The position numbers and the translations under genes were made by a program. This document shows positions 24,817-35,383 of a stretch of DNA of 64,000 nt, in pieces (within the stretch, counting starts at the first letter, position 1; every line of letters starts with the position of its first letter). The notes below the pieces were generated by a model that worked only from the letters and a program-made list of their open reading frames with translations, was not told the DNA's origin and did no database searches. The stretch comes from Clostridia bacterium. Its GTDB lineage: Bacteria > Bacillota > Clostridia > Christensenellales > UBA1242. The stretch spans positions 56,479-120,478 of the forward strand of contig JAFQTP010000007.1 in assembly GCA_017409005.1 (NCBI GenBank), given 5' to 3'.

Positions 24817-26325
24817 ATGTATTTAGCATTATATCGAAAATATAGACCAACAACTTTCGATGGTGTTATTGGGCAAGAGCACATTACCACCAGTTTAAAA
24901 AACCAAATTAAAAACGATGCTATTTCGCACGCATATTTATTTTGCGGAACAAGGGGAACTGGTAAAACCAGTGTTGCAAAAATTTTTGCAAAAAGTATTA
25001 ACTGCGAACACCCGGTTGGTGGTAGTGCTTGTGGCAAATGCCCAACTTGTGTGGCACTAAACGACCCAAGCAACCTAGATATTTTAGAAATTGACGCTGC
25101 AAGTAACAACCGTGTAGACGAAATTAGAGAACTTAGGGAAAAAGTTAAATATCCGCCAGTTAATGGCAAGTTTAAAGTGTATATTATCGACGAGGTTCAC
25201 ATGTTAACCGATTCGGCATTTAATGCACTTTTAAAAACTTTAGAGGAACCGCCTAAACATGTTGTGTTTATTTTAGCTACAACCGAGGTTCAAAAACTTC
25301 CTGCAACTATTTTAAGCAGATGTTTAAGGTTCGATTTTAAACTTGTTGGTTTAACAGATTTAGAAAATCACTTAAAACGAATTTTTAACGATAGCGGAAT
25401 TAAATTTGACGATAGTGCAGTTAGTTTAATTGCAAGGCTTGGCGAAGGTAGTGTGCGCGATACACTTTCAATTGCCGATATGTGCGTTGCCTACACAAAC
25501 AAAAATATTACCTACGATGCGGTTTTAAATGCTGTTGGTGCAATCGATAAAAATGCGCTTAGTTTGCTTGCAGGGCATATTTTAAAAGGTGATGTGCATA
25601 ATTTACTTAACGAACTAAATGTTATTATTGAAAAAGGTAAAAACATTGCTCAAATTGCAAAAGATTTAGCAGGATATTTTAGAGATTTAGCGGTTGTTAA
25701 AACTTGTGAAGATTTTAATGCTATTTTAAAATATCCAGAAACCTTTGTTGAAAAACTAAAAGAACAAGCAAATGTTTCGGAAACCGATGTTATTTTAAAG
25801 GCTTTAAAAACCTATTCGGCATTAGATAACGAATTTAGACTTATAACTAATCCACGTATTGTGTTAGAGGTTGCAAGTTTGAATTTGTGCGACGAAATTA
25901 AAAATCACGTTAGCCTTGAAAAACGAGTTGAAGCCCTAGAGGTTAAAAAGCCACAAACAATGCAAGTTGCGGCAGTTGCTATGCCTGAAGTTGTTTTACA
26001 AAATCCAACAGAGCAAGATTCCGATAAAACATTGTTTGGAAAATTACTAGTTAATTTGCGTAAACAAAACGAAGTTATGCTAATTGCTTTGCTTGGCGAA
26101 AACACAAACTTTAGTTTAAATGGTAAGGTTTTAACTTTAATAAGTTCGCACGAGCAAGAGTTTAAAGCGTTAACAAAACCAGATAATCTTAAAATTTTAA
26201 ACAACATCATGAACGAAATAAAAGCTGGATATTCAATTAATGTTGAATATAAGGAAGAAAAAGTTGAAAAAAGTGTTGAAGATATTTTAAGGGAAAAATT
26301 TGGCGACGATATTAATTTTAAGTAA
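24817..26325 (+). CDS. dnaX: DNA polymerase III subunit gamma/tau
   Basis: 502 residues. Walker A GTRGTGKTS, a zinc site made of C in INCEHP, CGKCPTC, Walker B YIIDEVHML and sensor 1 ATTEVQKLPATILSRC are all in order. It is the clamp-loader ATPase that places the sliding clamp on DNA. The C-terminal tau part is short (about 150 residues after the collar), so polymerase contact may differ from longer homologues. I saw no obvious A-rich slippery heptamer for a gamma product. The next gene is ybaB then recR, the conserved dnaX-ybaB-recR run. Confidence 0.95.
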   Translation: MYLALYRKYRPTTFDGVIGQEHITTSLKNQIKNDAISHAYLFCGTRGTGKTSVAKIFAKSINCEHPVGGSACGKCPTCVALNDPSNLDILEIDAASNNRVDEIRELREKVKYPPVNGKFKVYIIDEVHMLTDSAFNALLKTLEEPPKHVVFILATTEVQKLPATILSRCLRFDFKLVGLTDLENHLKRIFNDSGIKFDDSAVSLIARLGEGSVRDTLSIADMCVAYTNKNITYDAVLNAVGAIDKNALSLLAGHILKGDVHNLLNELNVIIEKGKNIAQIAKDLAGYFRDLAVVKTCEDFNAILKYPETFVEKLKEQANVSETDVILKALKTYSALDNEFRLITNPRIVLEVASLNLCDEIKNHVSLEKRVEALEVKKPQTMQVAAVAMPEVVLQNPTEQDSDKTLFGKLLVNLRKQNEVMLIALLGENTNFSLNGKVLTLISSHEQEFKALTKPDNLKILNNIMNEIKAGYSINVEYKEEKVEKSVEDILREKFGDDINFK

Positions 26326-26342
26326 AAAGGAGATACAAAGTT

Positions 26343-26675
26343 ATGTATAAAGGATTTGGTGGAATGGGCGGAGGTAATATGCAAAACCTTATGCGCCAAG
26401 CACAAAAAATGCAAGAAGAAATGATAAAAAAGCAACAAGAAGCTGAAGAAAAACTTGAAAGCACAGTTTTAAGTGCTTCTAGTGGTGGCGGAATGGTTAC
26501 TGTTGAAATTACCGGAAGCAAAAAAATTACTGCAGTAAAAATTAATCCTGCAGCAGTTGACCCTGACGATGTTGAAATGCTTGAAGATATGGTTTTGGCA
26601 TGTGTTAACGAGGCACTTGCAAAAGCCGACGAACTAGAAAAAGAACTTAAACCAAACTTGCTTGGCGGTATGTAA
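26343..26675 (+). CDS. ybaB: YbaB/EbfC family nucleoid-associated protein
   Basis: 110 residues: Gly/Met-rich start ([27 protein letters not shown]), a long helix, then a beta hairpin ([22 protein letters not shown]) and an acidic helix, exactly the YbaB layout. It dimerises and binds DNA without strict sequence need. It lies 17 bases after dnaX with AAAGGAG upstream and 1 base before recR, as in most bacteria. It is a possible helper of RecR-linked repair, but this is not settled in the family. Confidence 0.93.
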   Translation: MYKGFGGMGGGNMQNLMRQAQKMQEEMIKKQQEAEEKLESTVLSASSGGGMVTVEITGSKKITAVKINPAAVDPDDVEMLEDMVLACVNEALAKADELEKELKPNLLGGM

Positions 26676-26676
26676 T

Positions 26677-27270
26677 ATGAAAGATAATATTGAAAGTATG
26701 GAAAAACTTATAAATGCTTTCACTTATCTTCCTGGTGTTGGCCGAAAAACAGCCGAGCGTTATGCTTATTCAATTATTGGTTTAAACGACGACGAGGTTG
26801 GTTTTTTTGCTGATAGTTTGCTAGAGGTTAAAAACAAAATAAAATTATGTTCGGTTTGCGGAAATTTTACCGACGAAAACGAATGCGAAATTTGTCGAAC
26901 CAGAAAATCGGATACAATTTGTGTGGTTAAAGAACCTAAAGACATTATGGCAATAGAAAAAGCTCGTAACTATAATGGTTTATATCATGTTTTACACGGA
27001 ACCATTAATCCACTTGAAGGCAAAGGCCCCAACGACATTAGAATTAAAGAGCTTGTTTCGCGTGTTGGTGGTGGACAAATTAAAGAGGTTATTGTTGCAA
27101 CTAACCCAGATGTTGAGGGCGAGGTTACTGCAAGCTACATTGCTCAAATTTTAAAACCATTAAATGTTAAAGTTACACGTATTGCACAAGGAATTAGCAT
27201 GGGTAGTGCACTTCAGTATGCCGACGAAGTTACTTTAAGTAAAGCAATTGCCGACAGAAAAGAAATGTAA
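26677..27270 (+). CDS. recR: Recombination mediator RecR
   Basis: 197 residues from ATG 26677, one base after the ybaB stop. Order: helix-hairpin-helix [14 protein letters not shown], four-Cys zinc finger [16 protein letters not shown], Toprim domain starting [15 protein letters not shown] with [15 protein letters not shown], and the C-terminal [15 protein letters not shown]. With RecF and RecO it loads RecA on gapped single-stranded DNA. It is last of the six-gene run and is followed by a hairpin terminator. Confidence 0.95.
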   Translation: MKDNIESMEKLINAFTYLPGVGRKTAERYAYSIIGLNDDEVGFFADSLLEVKNKIKLCSVCGNFTDENECEICRTRKSDTICVVKEPKDIMAIEKARNYNGLYHVLHGTINPLEGKGPNDIRIKELVSRVGGGQIKEVIVATNPDVEGEVTASYIAQILKPLNVKVTRIAQGISMGSALQYADEVTLSKAIADRKEM

Positions 27271-27290
27271 TTAAAAGCAATTATTTAATA

Positions 27291-27326
27291 AAAAAAGAAC
27301 GAAGTTAAATTTCTTCGCTCTTTTTT
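27291..27326. terminator. Terminator of the mrnC-recR run
   Basis: AAAAAAGA-CGAAG pairs with CTTCG-TCTTTTTT (one mismatch), T-rich on both strands, so it may also serve the convergent phosphorylase gene. Confidence 0.85.
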
Positions 27327-27373
27327 GTTTGATTTATTGGTTTGGGCTTAAAATTAAGCCGTGGTGGCAAAAA

Positions 27374-28180
27374 CTATAAAAGTTCAAGTGCTCGCAAGCA
27401 AATTGTAACAAGTTCCTCTCTAAGCGCAATTTTATCGTATTTGCGCCATTCCCATTCGGTTGGTTTAACTCTGTCGGTAAAGTATAGTAACGAGCCAAAA
27501 CGTAGTCCGTTAAATTTTGCACAAGCCGAAAGCGACGCGCATTCCATATCTACGCCAATGGCACCCTCTTTACGACGGCGTTCAGTTCGGTTTGGTGTTT
27601 CTCGATACATTGCGTCAACCGTCCAAATTATGCCATTAACAGCGGCTTTATTAAATTCTGCAAGTGCTGCTTCAATGGCACTATTTACAACGGCATGTGT
27701 GTTAACTGTGCGGCTTGCAGGTAAGTAGTGGTAGCTTAAACCTTCGTCCCTTATTGCAGAGTTAGGAATAAAATATTTTTCAATATCAACATCTTCGGCA
27801 ATGCAACCACACGAACCGCAAGCAATAAAGGTGTTAATTCCAACAAACTCTAGCTCTTCCATTAAGTTTGCGGCACCTGGTCCGCCAAGTGGGCAAAGGG
27901 CAATTAAAAATTTGTTATCGTATAAATAAACTGGCGAATATGTGCTAGCCGATTTAAAATCGTAAATTTTTTCGCATTTATTATAAATTGAGGTTAATTT
28001 ATTGAAATCACGTGGAAAGAAAATTAAGCATTTATATATTCCCAGTTTTTTAACTTTGTCAAATTGCTCGAAAGGTTTTTTGCCGGCACTAAAAAAATAG
28101 TTTTTGCTTTGTTCGGCACTATCTTCGTCAAATTCTAAAATAGGTGCATTTTCTACTAATGTTTTATAATCTTTTTCCAT
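27374..28180 (-). CDS. Nucleoside phosphorylase (uridine/purine phosphorylase family)
   Basis: 268 residues. Family marks are PLGGPGAANLMEEL (phosphate/ribose loop), FIACGSCGCIAEDV, and IGVDMECASLSACAKF holding the MEC-A ribose-binding Met-Glu pair. It splits nucleosides with phosphate to free base and ribose-1-phosphate, in salvage. It is closest in look to uridine phosphorylase/PNP class I. It is a single gene on the minus strand with a weak upstream GGACAACT site. Substrate base cannot be decided by eye. Confidence 0.85.
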   Translation of the reverse strand: MEKDYKTLVENAPILEFDEDSAEQSKNYFFSAGKKPFEQFDKVKKLGIYKCLIFFPRDFNKLTSIYNKCEKIYDFKSASTYSPVYLYDNKFLIALCPLGGPGAANLMEELEFVGINTFIACGSCGCIAEDVDIEKYFIPNSAIRDEGLSYHYLPASRTVNTHAVVNSAIEAALAEFNKAAVNGIIWTVDAMYRETPNRTERRRKEGAIGVDMECASLSACAKFNGLRFGSLLYFTDRVKPTEWEWRKYDKIALREELVTICLRALELL

Positions 28181-28267
28181 AGTTGTCCTTAATTTGTGGT
28201 ATAAATTTTAACTATTTTTATTATTATATATTTATGTTTTTTATTCAAGTAAATTGAATTTAAAAGT

Positions 28268-28303
28268 AAAAAAAAGACGTTAAATTAATTAACGCCTTTT
28301 TGT
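28268..28303 (-). terminator. Terminator of enolase
   Basis: GGCGTTAA/TTAACGTC-type stem with AATT loop; on the minus strand it is followed by TTTTTT. Confidence 0.8.
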
Positions 28304-28312
28304 TTTCTTTAA

Positions 28313-29629
<1,317 letters not shown>

Positions 29630-29830
29630 TCACCTCATAAAATTTTTTCATTGATTGTAATCAACTCTAAGTATTATAATATCACAAAATTTTTTAATTG
29701 TTTATTAATTATTACCTTAAAATTTTTAAACCTAAATAAATTTGGTAAAATTATGCAAAATATATATAATTTAAATAAAATTTATGATAGAATGATTTAT
29801 GTAATAAATAAAAACAGTTTAGGAGTTGTT

Positions 29831-31378
29831 ATGTTTAAACAAGTTTCTAAAATTAAATATTTGCTAATTTTGTTGGCTTTTGTTTTAATGGCTTTATGTG
29901 TTCCAACTAGCACCTATGTGTTGGCTGAAACAACAACCACACAAAATAATGTTAAAGTTGAAAACAATGCTGTTGCAGTTTTAGAAGATGGTGCGGGTGA
30001 GGACCCTGGTGCAACTGGAGAGAACGAAGGTGCTGGCGAGGGGCAAACACCAACTCCACCAGCAAGTTTAGGTGCTCCGGTTTTAAACGACCAAGATGGT
30101 ATTAACGATGTTTACTTATACCAATATTTATTGCAAACTTACAATAATTATTATGGTTTAACCGATTTAAGGCACGAAACTGAAACTACTTCCGACGACC
30201 CAGCAACTCAACTTTATGTTGAAATGTTTAAAGATTTTACTGAAATTAGTTTAACCAACACTAATGCTTTAATTAAAAGCGTTAAGGGTTTAAAAGTTTT
30301 AAACTTAGAAAACTTAAAAGTTTTAAACTTAGGACAAAACCAAATTTCTGAAATTGATGTAGAAGATTTAAAAAATTTAAATAGTTTAGAAGAATTAATA
30401 TTATACGATAACGAATTAACAACACTAACAATTCCATCTGGCTTAACGCATTTAAGAGTTGTTAACTTAAATAAAAACAAATTAACAAGTTTCGATGCAA
30501 GTTTAATTAATTCGGGCGAAGTTTATTTGAGTTTTAACCGCATTTCAAGCATTCAAGATGTTAAACTCCCACGCATTATTTATAGCACAAACCTTTATGT
30601 TGAATTATTTAACAATAATATAACTGATGCCGACACAACTTATTTAGCAGGATTAACTAACGAAGCAAAAATTAAACTAGAACTTGGTTTGCAAGGTTAT
30701 GGCTTAAACTATAAAGCTAACGAACAAAATGTTGCAACTCCAGTTATTTGTAAGGCAAACAAACTAAAATTTTATAATAGTTTAAAATATCCAAACCTAA
30801 AAGCAAACATTTATAGTAATGCCGATAATGCTTTGGTTAAAGGAATTGTAAATAACACTGAATCTAACATAACCGAAATTAGTTTAGAAGTTGGCGAATA
30901 TAGGGTTGAATTTGTTGATGCTACTAGTGGAAATAGCTTATACGATTACACCGACGAATTTAATTGCGCATTTAAAACACACAACGCATTTAAAATTGTT
31001 CCAACAAGCCCAGTTGTTAAGTTTGTTATTAAAGGAACAGAATATGATAACTATGGTAAATTTAGTGGCACAGGCAAACTAGTGGCAACCAATCAAGACG
31101 AAGTTGGCGAAATTTACTATTCAATTTCTGGTGGCGAATGGATTAAAGGAAACGAAGTAACACTAAATCGTGGTGGACAATATAATGTTGAATTTAAATG
31201 TGTTGTTGGCGATATTTCAAGCGATAGCGCTTATGAAAGTGCTCCAGTTATTAAAATGGTTACTCAATCGTTAAACCCATATATTCCAGATGTTGTTTCT
31301 TTAATTATTTTAATTGCACTTGCACTTGTTTTATTCTTTGTGGTGCTTCCACTGCTTGTTAAAGTAATTAAACGATAA
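29831..31378 (+). CDS. Leucine-rich-repeat surface protein with C-terminal membrane anchor
   Basis: 515 residues from ATG 29831 (TAGGAGTTG upstream). Signal peptide about 1-35 ending VLAE; then an acidic Pro/Gly-rich linker (GEDPGATGENEGAGEGQTP). Five to six leucine-rich repeats follow of the LxxLxLxxNxIs type (LKVLNLENLKVLNLGQNQIS and LEELILYDNELTTL). After a beta-rich stretch the C-terminus is one membrane helix (LIILIALALVLFFVVLPLLV) and KVIKR. It is displayed outside the cell and tethered by the final helix. Likely protein binding, as for internalin-like proteins; partner unknown. Confidence 0.85.
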   Translation: MFKQVSKIKYLLILLAFVLMALCVPTSTYVLAETTTTQNNVKVENNAVAVLEDGAGEDPGATGENEGAGEGQTPTPPASLGAPVLNDQDGINDVYLYQYLLQTYNNYYGLTDLRHETETTSDDPATQLYVEMFKDFTEISLTNTNALIKSVKGLKVLNLENLKVLNLGQNQISEIDVEDLKNLNSLEELILYDNELTTLTIPSGLTHLRVVNLNKNKLTSFDASLINSGEVYLSFNRISSIQDVKLPRIIYSTNLYVELFNNNITDADTTYLAGLTNEAKIKLELGLQGYGLNYKANEQNVATPVICKANKLKFYNSLKYPNLKANIYSNADNALVKGIVNNTESNITEISLEVGEYRVEFVDATSGNSLYDYTDEFNCAFKTHNAFKIVPTSPVVKFVIKGTEYDNYGKFSGTGKLVATNQDEVGEIYYSISGGEWIKGNEVTLNRGGQYNVEFKCVVGDISSDSAYESAPVIKMVTQSLNPYIPDVVSLIILIALALVLFFVVLPLLVKVIKR

Positions 31379-31393
31379 TAAAAATATAAAACT

Positions 31394-31422
31394 AAAGGCA
31401 AAGGGAAACCTTTGCTTTTTTT
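31394..31422 (+). terminator. Terminator of the LRR protein gene
   Basis: AAAGGCAAAGG/CCTTTGCTTT with a GAAA loop and T run. Confidence 0.9.
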
Positions 31423-31510
31423 ATTGTTTTATAAAGCAATATAAAACTAGTTATTTACATAAAAATAAAAATAAAACCCAAACTACTAAAAATATTGTTT
31501 TAGGTGAACT

Positions 31511-32338
31511 ATGGGTAAATTTAAAGAAATTATTTATGTTGTTTGCGTGGTGGCGGTGCTAATTGCGGTTTCGTTAATTTTAGGTTTTAGCGGAACTAAA
31601 AATGCCGAATATAACTATGTTAAACTCGAAATTAATCCGGCACTTGAGTTTTTGTGCGATGGCAGTGGAAAAGTTGTAACAATGTTTCCAGTAAACGCTG
31701 AAGCAAAAGAACTTATTATTGCAGAGCAATTTGTGGGATTAAAGGCTGAAGATGCAAGTAAAAAGTTTGTTGATTTGTGTGTTCAAGCAGGATATATTGA
31801 TGTTGATAGGCAAGATAATGCGGTTAAACTAACAATTATAACTGGGTTAACCGAAATGCTTGATGTTAAAATTTATAATAAGGTTAGTTCGTATCTACTT
31901 GAAAATCAGATAAAAGCAGTAATTGTTGAAAACGAAAGCGACCTCGAGGAATTTAAAGAAGCAAAAAAATATGGTGTTAGCTCAAACAAATTTAGTTTAA
32001 TGGAATCGGTAAGCCGGTTGTATCCTGATATAGAAATGGATAGTTTAAAAAAGTTAAGTAAAAAGGAACTAATTAAAAAAATTAAAACTGCACACCAAAA
32101 CTTGTTTGAAAGTGTTGTAACGTATACACCCGAACAACTTGCAAACAAAACAAAACTAATCGATTTTAACAGAGCAAAATTAAATAATCATAAAGAATTA
32201 ATTACAAAAACTTCTAAAAGTGAGTTTGCGGACGAATATAAACAATTTGTAAAATTGCAACAAAAATATTACGAACAAAACTTTAATAAACAACACGAAA
32301 TGTGGAAAGCCAACAAAATTAACTCTTCTATTGCTTAA
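31511..32338 (+). CDS. Membrane protein with RsgI-like extracytoplasmic domain
   Basis: 275 residues. One membrane helix (about 8-26) is followed by YVKLEINPALEFLCDGSGKVV, which matches the DINPSIEL box of RsgI-type anti-sigma factors; in those proteins cleavage occurs at the Asn-Pro bond (N42-P43 here). The cytoplasmic anti-sigma domain that normally precedes the helix is missing; only about 7 residues precede it. The rest is a Lys-rich helical region. It could be a truncated or repurposed sensor. Single gene, with AGGTGA upstream of ATG. Confidence 0.7.
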   Translation: MGKFKEIIYVVCVVAVLIAVSLILGFSGTKNAEYNYVKLEINPALEFLCDGSGKVVTMFPVNAEAKELIIAEQFVGLKAEDASKKFVDLCVQAGYIDVDRQDNAVKLTIITGLTEMLDVKIYNKVSSYLLENQIKAVIVENESDLEEFKEAKKYGVSSNKFSLMESVSRLYPDIEMDSLKKLSKKELIKKIKTAHQNLFESVVTYTPEQLANKTKLIDFNRAKLNNHKELITKTSKSEFADEYKQFVKLQQKYYEQNFNKQHEMWKANKINSSIA

Positions 32339-32453
32339 AAAGGGGTGGTTTTAGTCAAAAAGCTTAAATTTGGTTGTAAAAACGCTAATTTGTTAGTATA
32401 CTATTAGCACTAAATTATTTTTAAATTTAAACCAAATTTTTCGTGGAGGATTT

Positions 32454-33284
32454 ATGAAAAAAGAGGGCTTAGTTTTGTTTGTGTCGGGCTCTAGCGGCGT
32501 TGGCAAAAACACATTGATTCAAGGGTTACTAGCAAAAGAAGGTTATAAATTTATTTCCTCTTATACCACTCGTGCACCAAGGGAATCTGATGCACCTAAC
32601 CAATATCAATATATTTCGGTTGCTGATTTTGAGGCTAAAATTAAGTCTAACGAAATTTTGGAATACGATATTTATAACGAAAACTATTATGGCACAAGCC
32701 GTAAAATGTTTATTGATGGTTTAAACGACGCTAAAGTTGTTATGAAAGACGTAACTGTTTTAGGGCATAAAAATATTGTTGAAAAAATGGGGAACGAAGT
32801 AAACCTTTTATCAGTGTTTTTAACCGCAGATAAAAAGGTTTTAAAGCAACGTTTAACCGATAGGGGCGAAAAACCAGAAAAAATTAAAGCAAGGTTAGAA
32901 CTTTATAAAAAAGAACAATCACAAATTCCTAATTACGATTTTGTTATTAAAAACACAGTTTATTTAAAATCGCTTGAAAAATTAGAAAAACTTTGCGAAG
33001 TTGGTTTAGGAAATGCAAGGCTTTTGCCAACTAAGGAATATAATAAACTTAGTGCTAAAAAAATTGATAAACATGCTGCAAAACTTGAACAAGGCAAAAT
33101 TTTAAAACCAATTAAAGTTGCAATGTTTGAAGGCGAAATTTACATTGTTGATGGTGTTCACCGTTATTTAGCAAGTTTAAAAACTGGCAAAAATGTGGTT
33201 AAAGAGTTTGTAGATATAACTCCTAAAAACACTCAAACCAACTTAGAAGAATGGGATAAAATTGTTAAAGCTTACACAATTTAA
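32454..33284 (+). CDS. Guanylate kinase-like domain fused to a ParB-like domain
   Basis: 276 residues. N-terminal 1-185: P-loop SGSSGVGKNT (11-20), SSYTTRAPRESD (36-47) and a lid with LKQRLTDRGEKPEKIKARL, as in guanylate kinase. The Ser/Thr after the P-loop Lys is Asn (N19), which is unusual. C-terminal part: KPIKVAMFEGEIYIVDGVHRYLAS with DGVHR near 233-237, resembling the ParB N-domain/sulfiredoxin fold (DGxHR box). A normal gmk would be about 200 residues without this tail. Single gene with GGAGGA upstream. Activity on GMP is uncertain; it may have gained a different role. Confidence 0.75.
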   Translation: MKKEGLVLFVSGSSGVGKNTLIQGLLAKEGYKFISSYTTRAPRESDAPNQYQYISVADFEAKIKSNEILEYDIYNENYYGTSRKMFIDGLNDAKVVMKDVTVLGHKNIVEKMGNEVNLLSVFLTADKKVLKQRLTDRGEKPEKIKARLELYKKEQSQIPNYDFVIKNTVYLKSLEKLEKLCEVGLGNARLLPTKEYNKLSAKKIDKHAAKLEQGKILKPIKVAMFEGEIYIVDGVHRYLASLKTGKNVVKEFVDITPKNTQTNLEEWDKIVKAYTI

Positions 33285-33288
33285 AACA

Positions 33289-33318
33289 ACGGCAACCAAT
33301 GTTTGGTTGCCTTTTTTG
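33289..33318 (+). terminator. Terminator (GCAACCA-type stem)
   Basis: GGCAACCA/TGGTTGCC with a 5-base loop and T run; same core as the terminators at 17769 and 18642. Confidence 0.9.
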
Positions 33319-33432
33319 TTGGTAGAAATTTAAAAACTTACAATATTTTTTAAATGTTAGTAAATATCGTTATTAAAAACGACAATAATTTGTTAAAATA
33401 ATAATTGATTAAAAATAAATTTGAGAGATGTA

Positions 33433-34701
33433 ATGAAAAAGAAAAATTGGTTCTTACTTGATAATGCGGCAAAAATTTTCCCTTGCTCGTCAAATAAAAA
33501 TAATCCACATATGTTTAGTGTTAGTGCAACCCTTGTAGAAGATATTAATCAAACCATTTTACAAGAAACCATTAACATGGTTTTAACACGCTTTCCTAGT
33601 TTTAACGTAAGGCTAAAAAAGGGTTTGTTTTGGTATTATTTAGAAGAAAACCCTAAAGATTATGTTGTTGAAGAAACCAAAGGTGATTTATTTAACTTTA
33701 ATTGGTTAAAACATAAAAACGATTATTTGTTTAATTTATCGTACTATAAAAACAAAATAACAATGGTTGTTTTTCATGCTTTAAGCGATGGCACTGGTGC
33801 CATGGAATTTTTAAAAAGTGTTGTTTTTCAATACTTAAAGTTAACCGGCAAAAAAGTTGATGCCGAGGGTATTATTAAAGACCCAGATGCACCATCTAGC
33901 AACAACGAAGATAAAGATAATTTTGTTAAATATTATAAAAAAGATAAAGAGGGTCCACCAAAAGAAGAAAAAGCTTATCACATTGAGGGCACTCACTTCG
34001 ACTATGGTGTTGGACTTGTGGTTGGAACCGCAAGTGTTCAGGAAGTTAAAAAACTTGCAAAAAAATATGATGTAACTTTAACAACTTATTTGGCGGCTTT
34101 GTATAGCTATGCGGCTTATGTTGATGCTTACAATCCAAATAGGCAAATTAAAAAGCCAATTAAATTGTTTGTTCCGGCAAATATGCGTAAAATTTTTAAA
34201 GATGAAACCATGCGTAATTTTGCTGGTTACATTAGGCTTAACACCCACTTTAAACCAGATTTAACATTTGAGGATATTATTCTAGACTATAAACAACAAA
34301 TGGCCGATAAAATGAATAAAGATTATTTAACAAAGGCAAGCAACTCTAATGTTAGAATGGAACGTAATTGGATTTTACGAATTACGCCGCTATTTATTAA
34401 AAACTTTGTTATGAAAATTGCCTACAATATTTTGGGCGATAGCATTCAAACTTCAAGTGTTAGCAATTTAGGCATAATTAATTTGCCAAAATCAATGGAA
34501 AAATATGTTTTAAACATGGGGTTCGATTTAGGTGCAAGTTATTTAATTACTAAAAACTTTGGCATTTGTTCTTATAAAGATAAGTTAAATTTAAGTTTTA
34601 GCCGTAGCATTGTTGAAACTGGTTTAGAAAAACAATTTTTTAAAGTGTTAACCGACCAAGGCATTAAAGTTGAGTTGGTTAGCAACTATTGGGAGAAGTG
34701 A
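33433..34701 (+). CDS. Condensation-domain-like alcohol/acyl transferase
   Basis: 422 residues from ATG 33433. HALSDGTG (the HxxxDG catalytic motif of condensation/acyltransferase domains) lies near residue 115, followed by MEFLKSVVFQYL. A second half has the chloramphenicol-acetyltransferase-like pattern VPANMRKIFKDETMRNFAG. It resembles proteins annotated as alcohol acetyltransferase. It likely transfers an acyl group in the cytoplasm to an unknown acceptor. The next gene starts 1 base after the stop and encodes a DUF6320-like membrane protein, a pairing I have seen in clostridia, so they probably work together. Confidence 0.75.
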   Translation: MKKKNWFLLDNAAKIFPCSSNKNNPHMFSVSATLVEDINQTILQETINMVLTRFPSFNVRLKKGLFWYYLEENPKDYVVEETKGDLFNFNWLKHKNDYLFNLSYYKNKITMVVFHALSDGTGAMEFLKSVVFQYLKLTGKKVDAEGIIKDPDAPSSNNEDKDNFVKYYKKDKEGPPKEEKAYHIEGTHFDYGVGLVVGTASVQEVKKLAKKYDVTLTTYLAALYSYAAYVDAYNPNRQIKKPIKLFVPANMRKIFKDETMRNFAGYIRLNTHFKPDLTFEDIILDYKQQMADKMNKDYLTKASNSNVRMERNWILRITPLFIKNFVMKIAYNILGDSIQTSSVSNLGIINLPKSMEKYVLNMGFDLGASYLITKNFGICSYKDKLNLSFSRSIVETGLEKQFFKVLTDQGIKVELVSNYWEK

Positions 34702-34702
34702 T

Positions 34703-35374
34703 ATGAAAAGATGTGAACATTGTAATGTTGATGTTAATACAAACCATGGCACTTGTCCGCTATGTTTTGGAACACTTACCGAAGTTAACAACAAACCTGG
34801 GTTAGACCCATTTAAGGAAAAAGAAGATGTTGTTGAAAACAAATCAAAACAGATACTATTTAAATTGTTTTTATATTTATCTATTATTGCTGTTGGTGTT
34901 TGTGTAATTATTAATTTAATGACCGAGCCACTTCCTCTTTGGAGTTTAATTGTTGCAATTGGTGTTCTTTATTGTTGGGTTTTAATTTATCACACAATAA
35001 TTAGTAAGCGCAGCATATTTGAAAAATTGTTTTTGCAAATTGGAATAATTGTTGGATTGTTGTTTGTTTGCGAATGGGTTTCTGGTGGCGAAAAATGGAT
35101 GGTTGACTATGCAATGCCATCAATTTCAATGGCAGTAATGTTAGTGTTGTTTGTTTTGGCTCAAACATTAAAATATCATAAAGGGCTGTTAGCATTTTTT
35201 ATAATGACATTTATTTTAACATTAATTTCCGGAATTTTACTTTTGTGCAAAGTTCCAACTTTTAATCTTTTAAACATCATAACAATATGTGCTGGCGTTA
35301 CAGCTTTGGTTGGCATGATTATGTTTAAAGGTAGTGTTCTTAAAAAAGAGTTTAGCAAAAAATTTCATGTTTAG
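34703..35374 (+). CDS. DUF6320-like membrane protein with N-terminal zinc ribbon
   Basis: 223 residues from ATG 34703, one base after the acyltransferase stop, with GGGAGAAG upstream. The N-terminus has C-x2-C (CEHC) and C-x2-C (CPLC), a zinc ribbon. Six hydrophobic helices follow (starting at ILFKLFLYLSIIAVGVCVII). The C-terminus is basic. It is predicted to be an integral membrane protein. DUF6320 naming is from memory of the ribbon plus helix layout next to such acyltransferases. Function unknown. Confidence 0.7.
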   Translation: MKRCEHCNVDVNTNHGTCPLCFGTLTEVNNKPGLDPFKEKEDVVENKSKQILFKLFLYLSIIAVGVCVIINLMTEPLPLWSLIVAIGVLYCWVLIYHTIISKRSIFEKLFLQIGIIVGLLFVCEWVSGGEKWMVDYAMPSISMAVMLVLFVLAQTLKYHKGLLAFFIMTFILTLISGILLLCKVPTFNLLNIITICAGVTALVGMIMFKGSVLKKEFSKKFHV

Positions 35375-35383
35375 AGGTAAGTT

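Noticed and set aside
24817-26325. Programmed frameshift in dnaX
   Set aside because: No A-rich slippery heptamer with a following stem was seen at the expected place.
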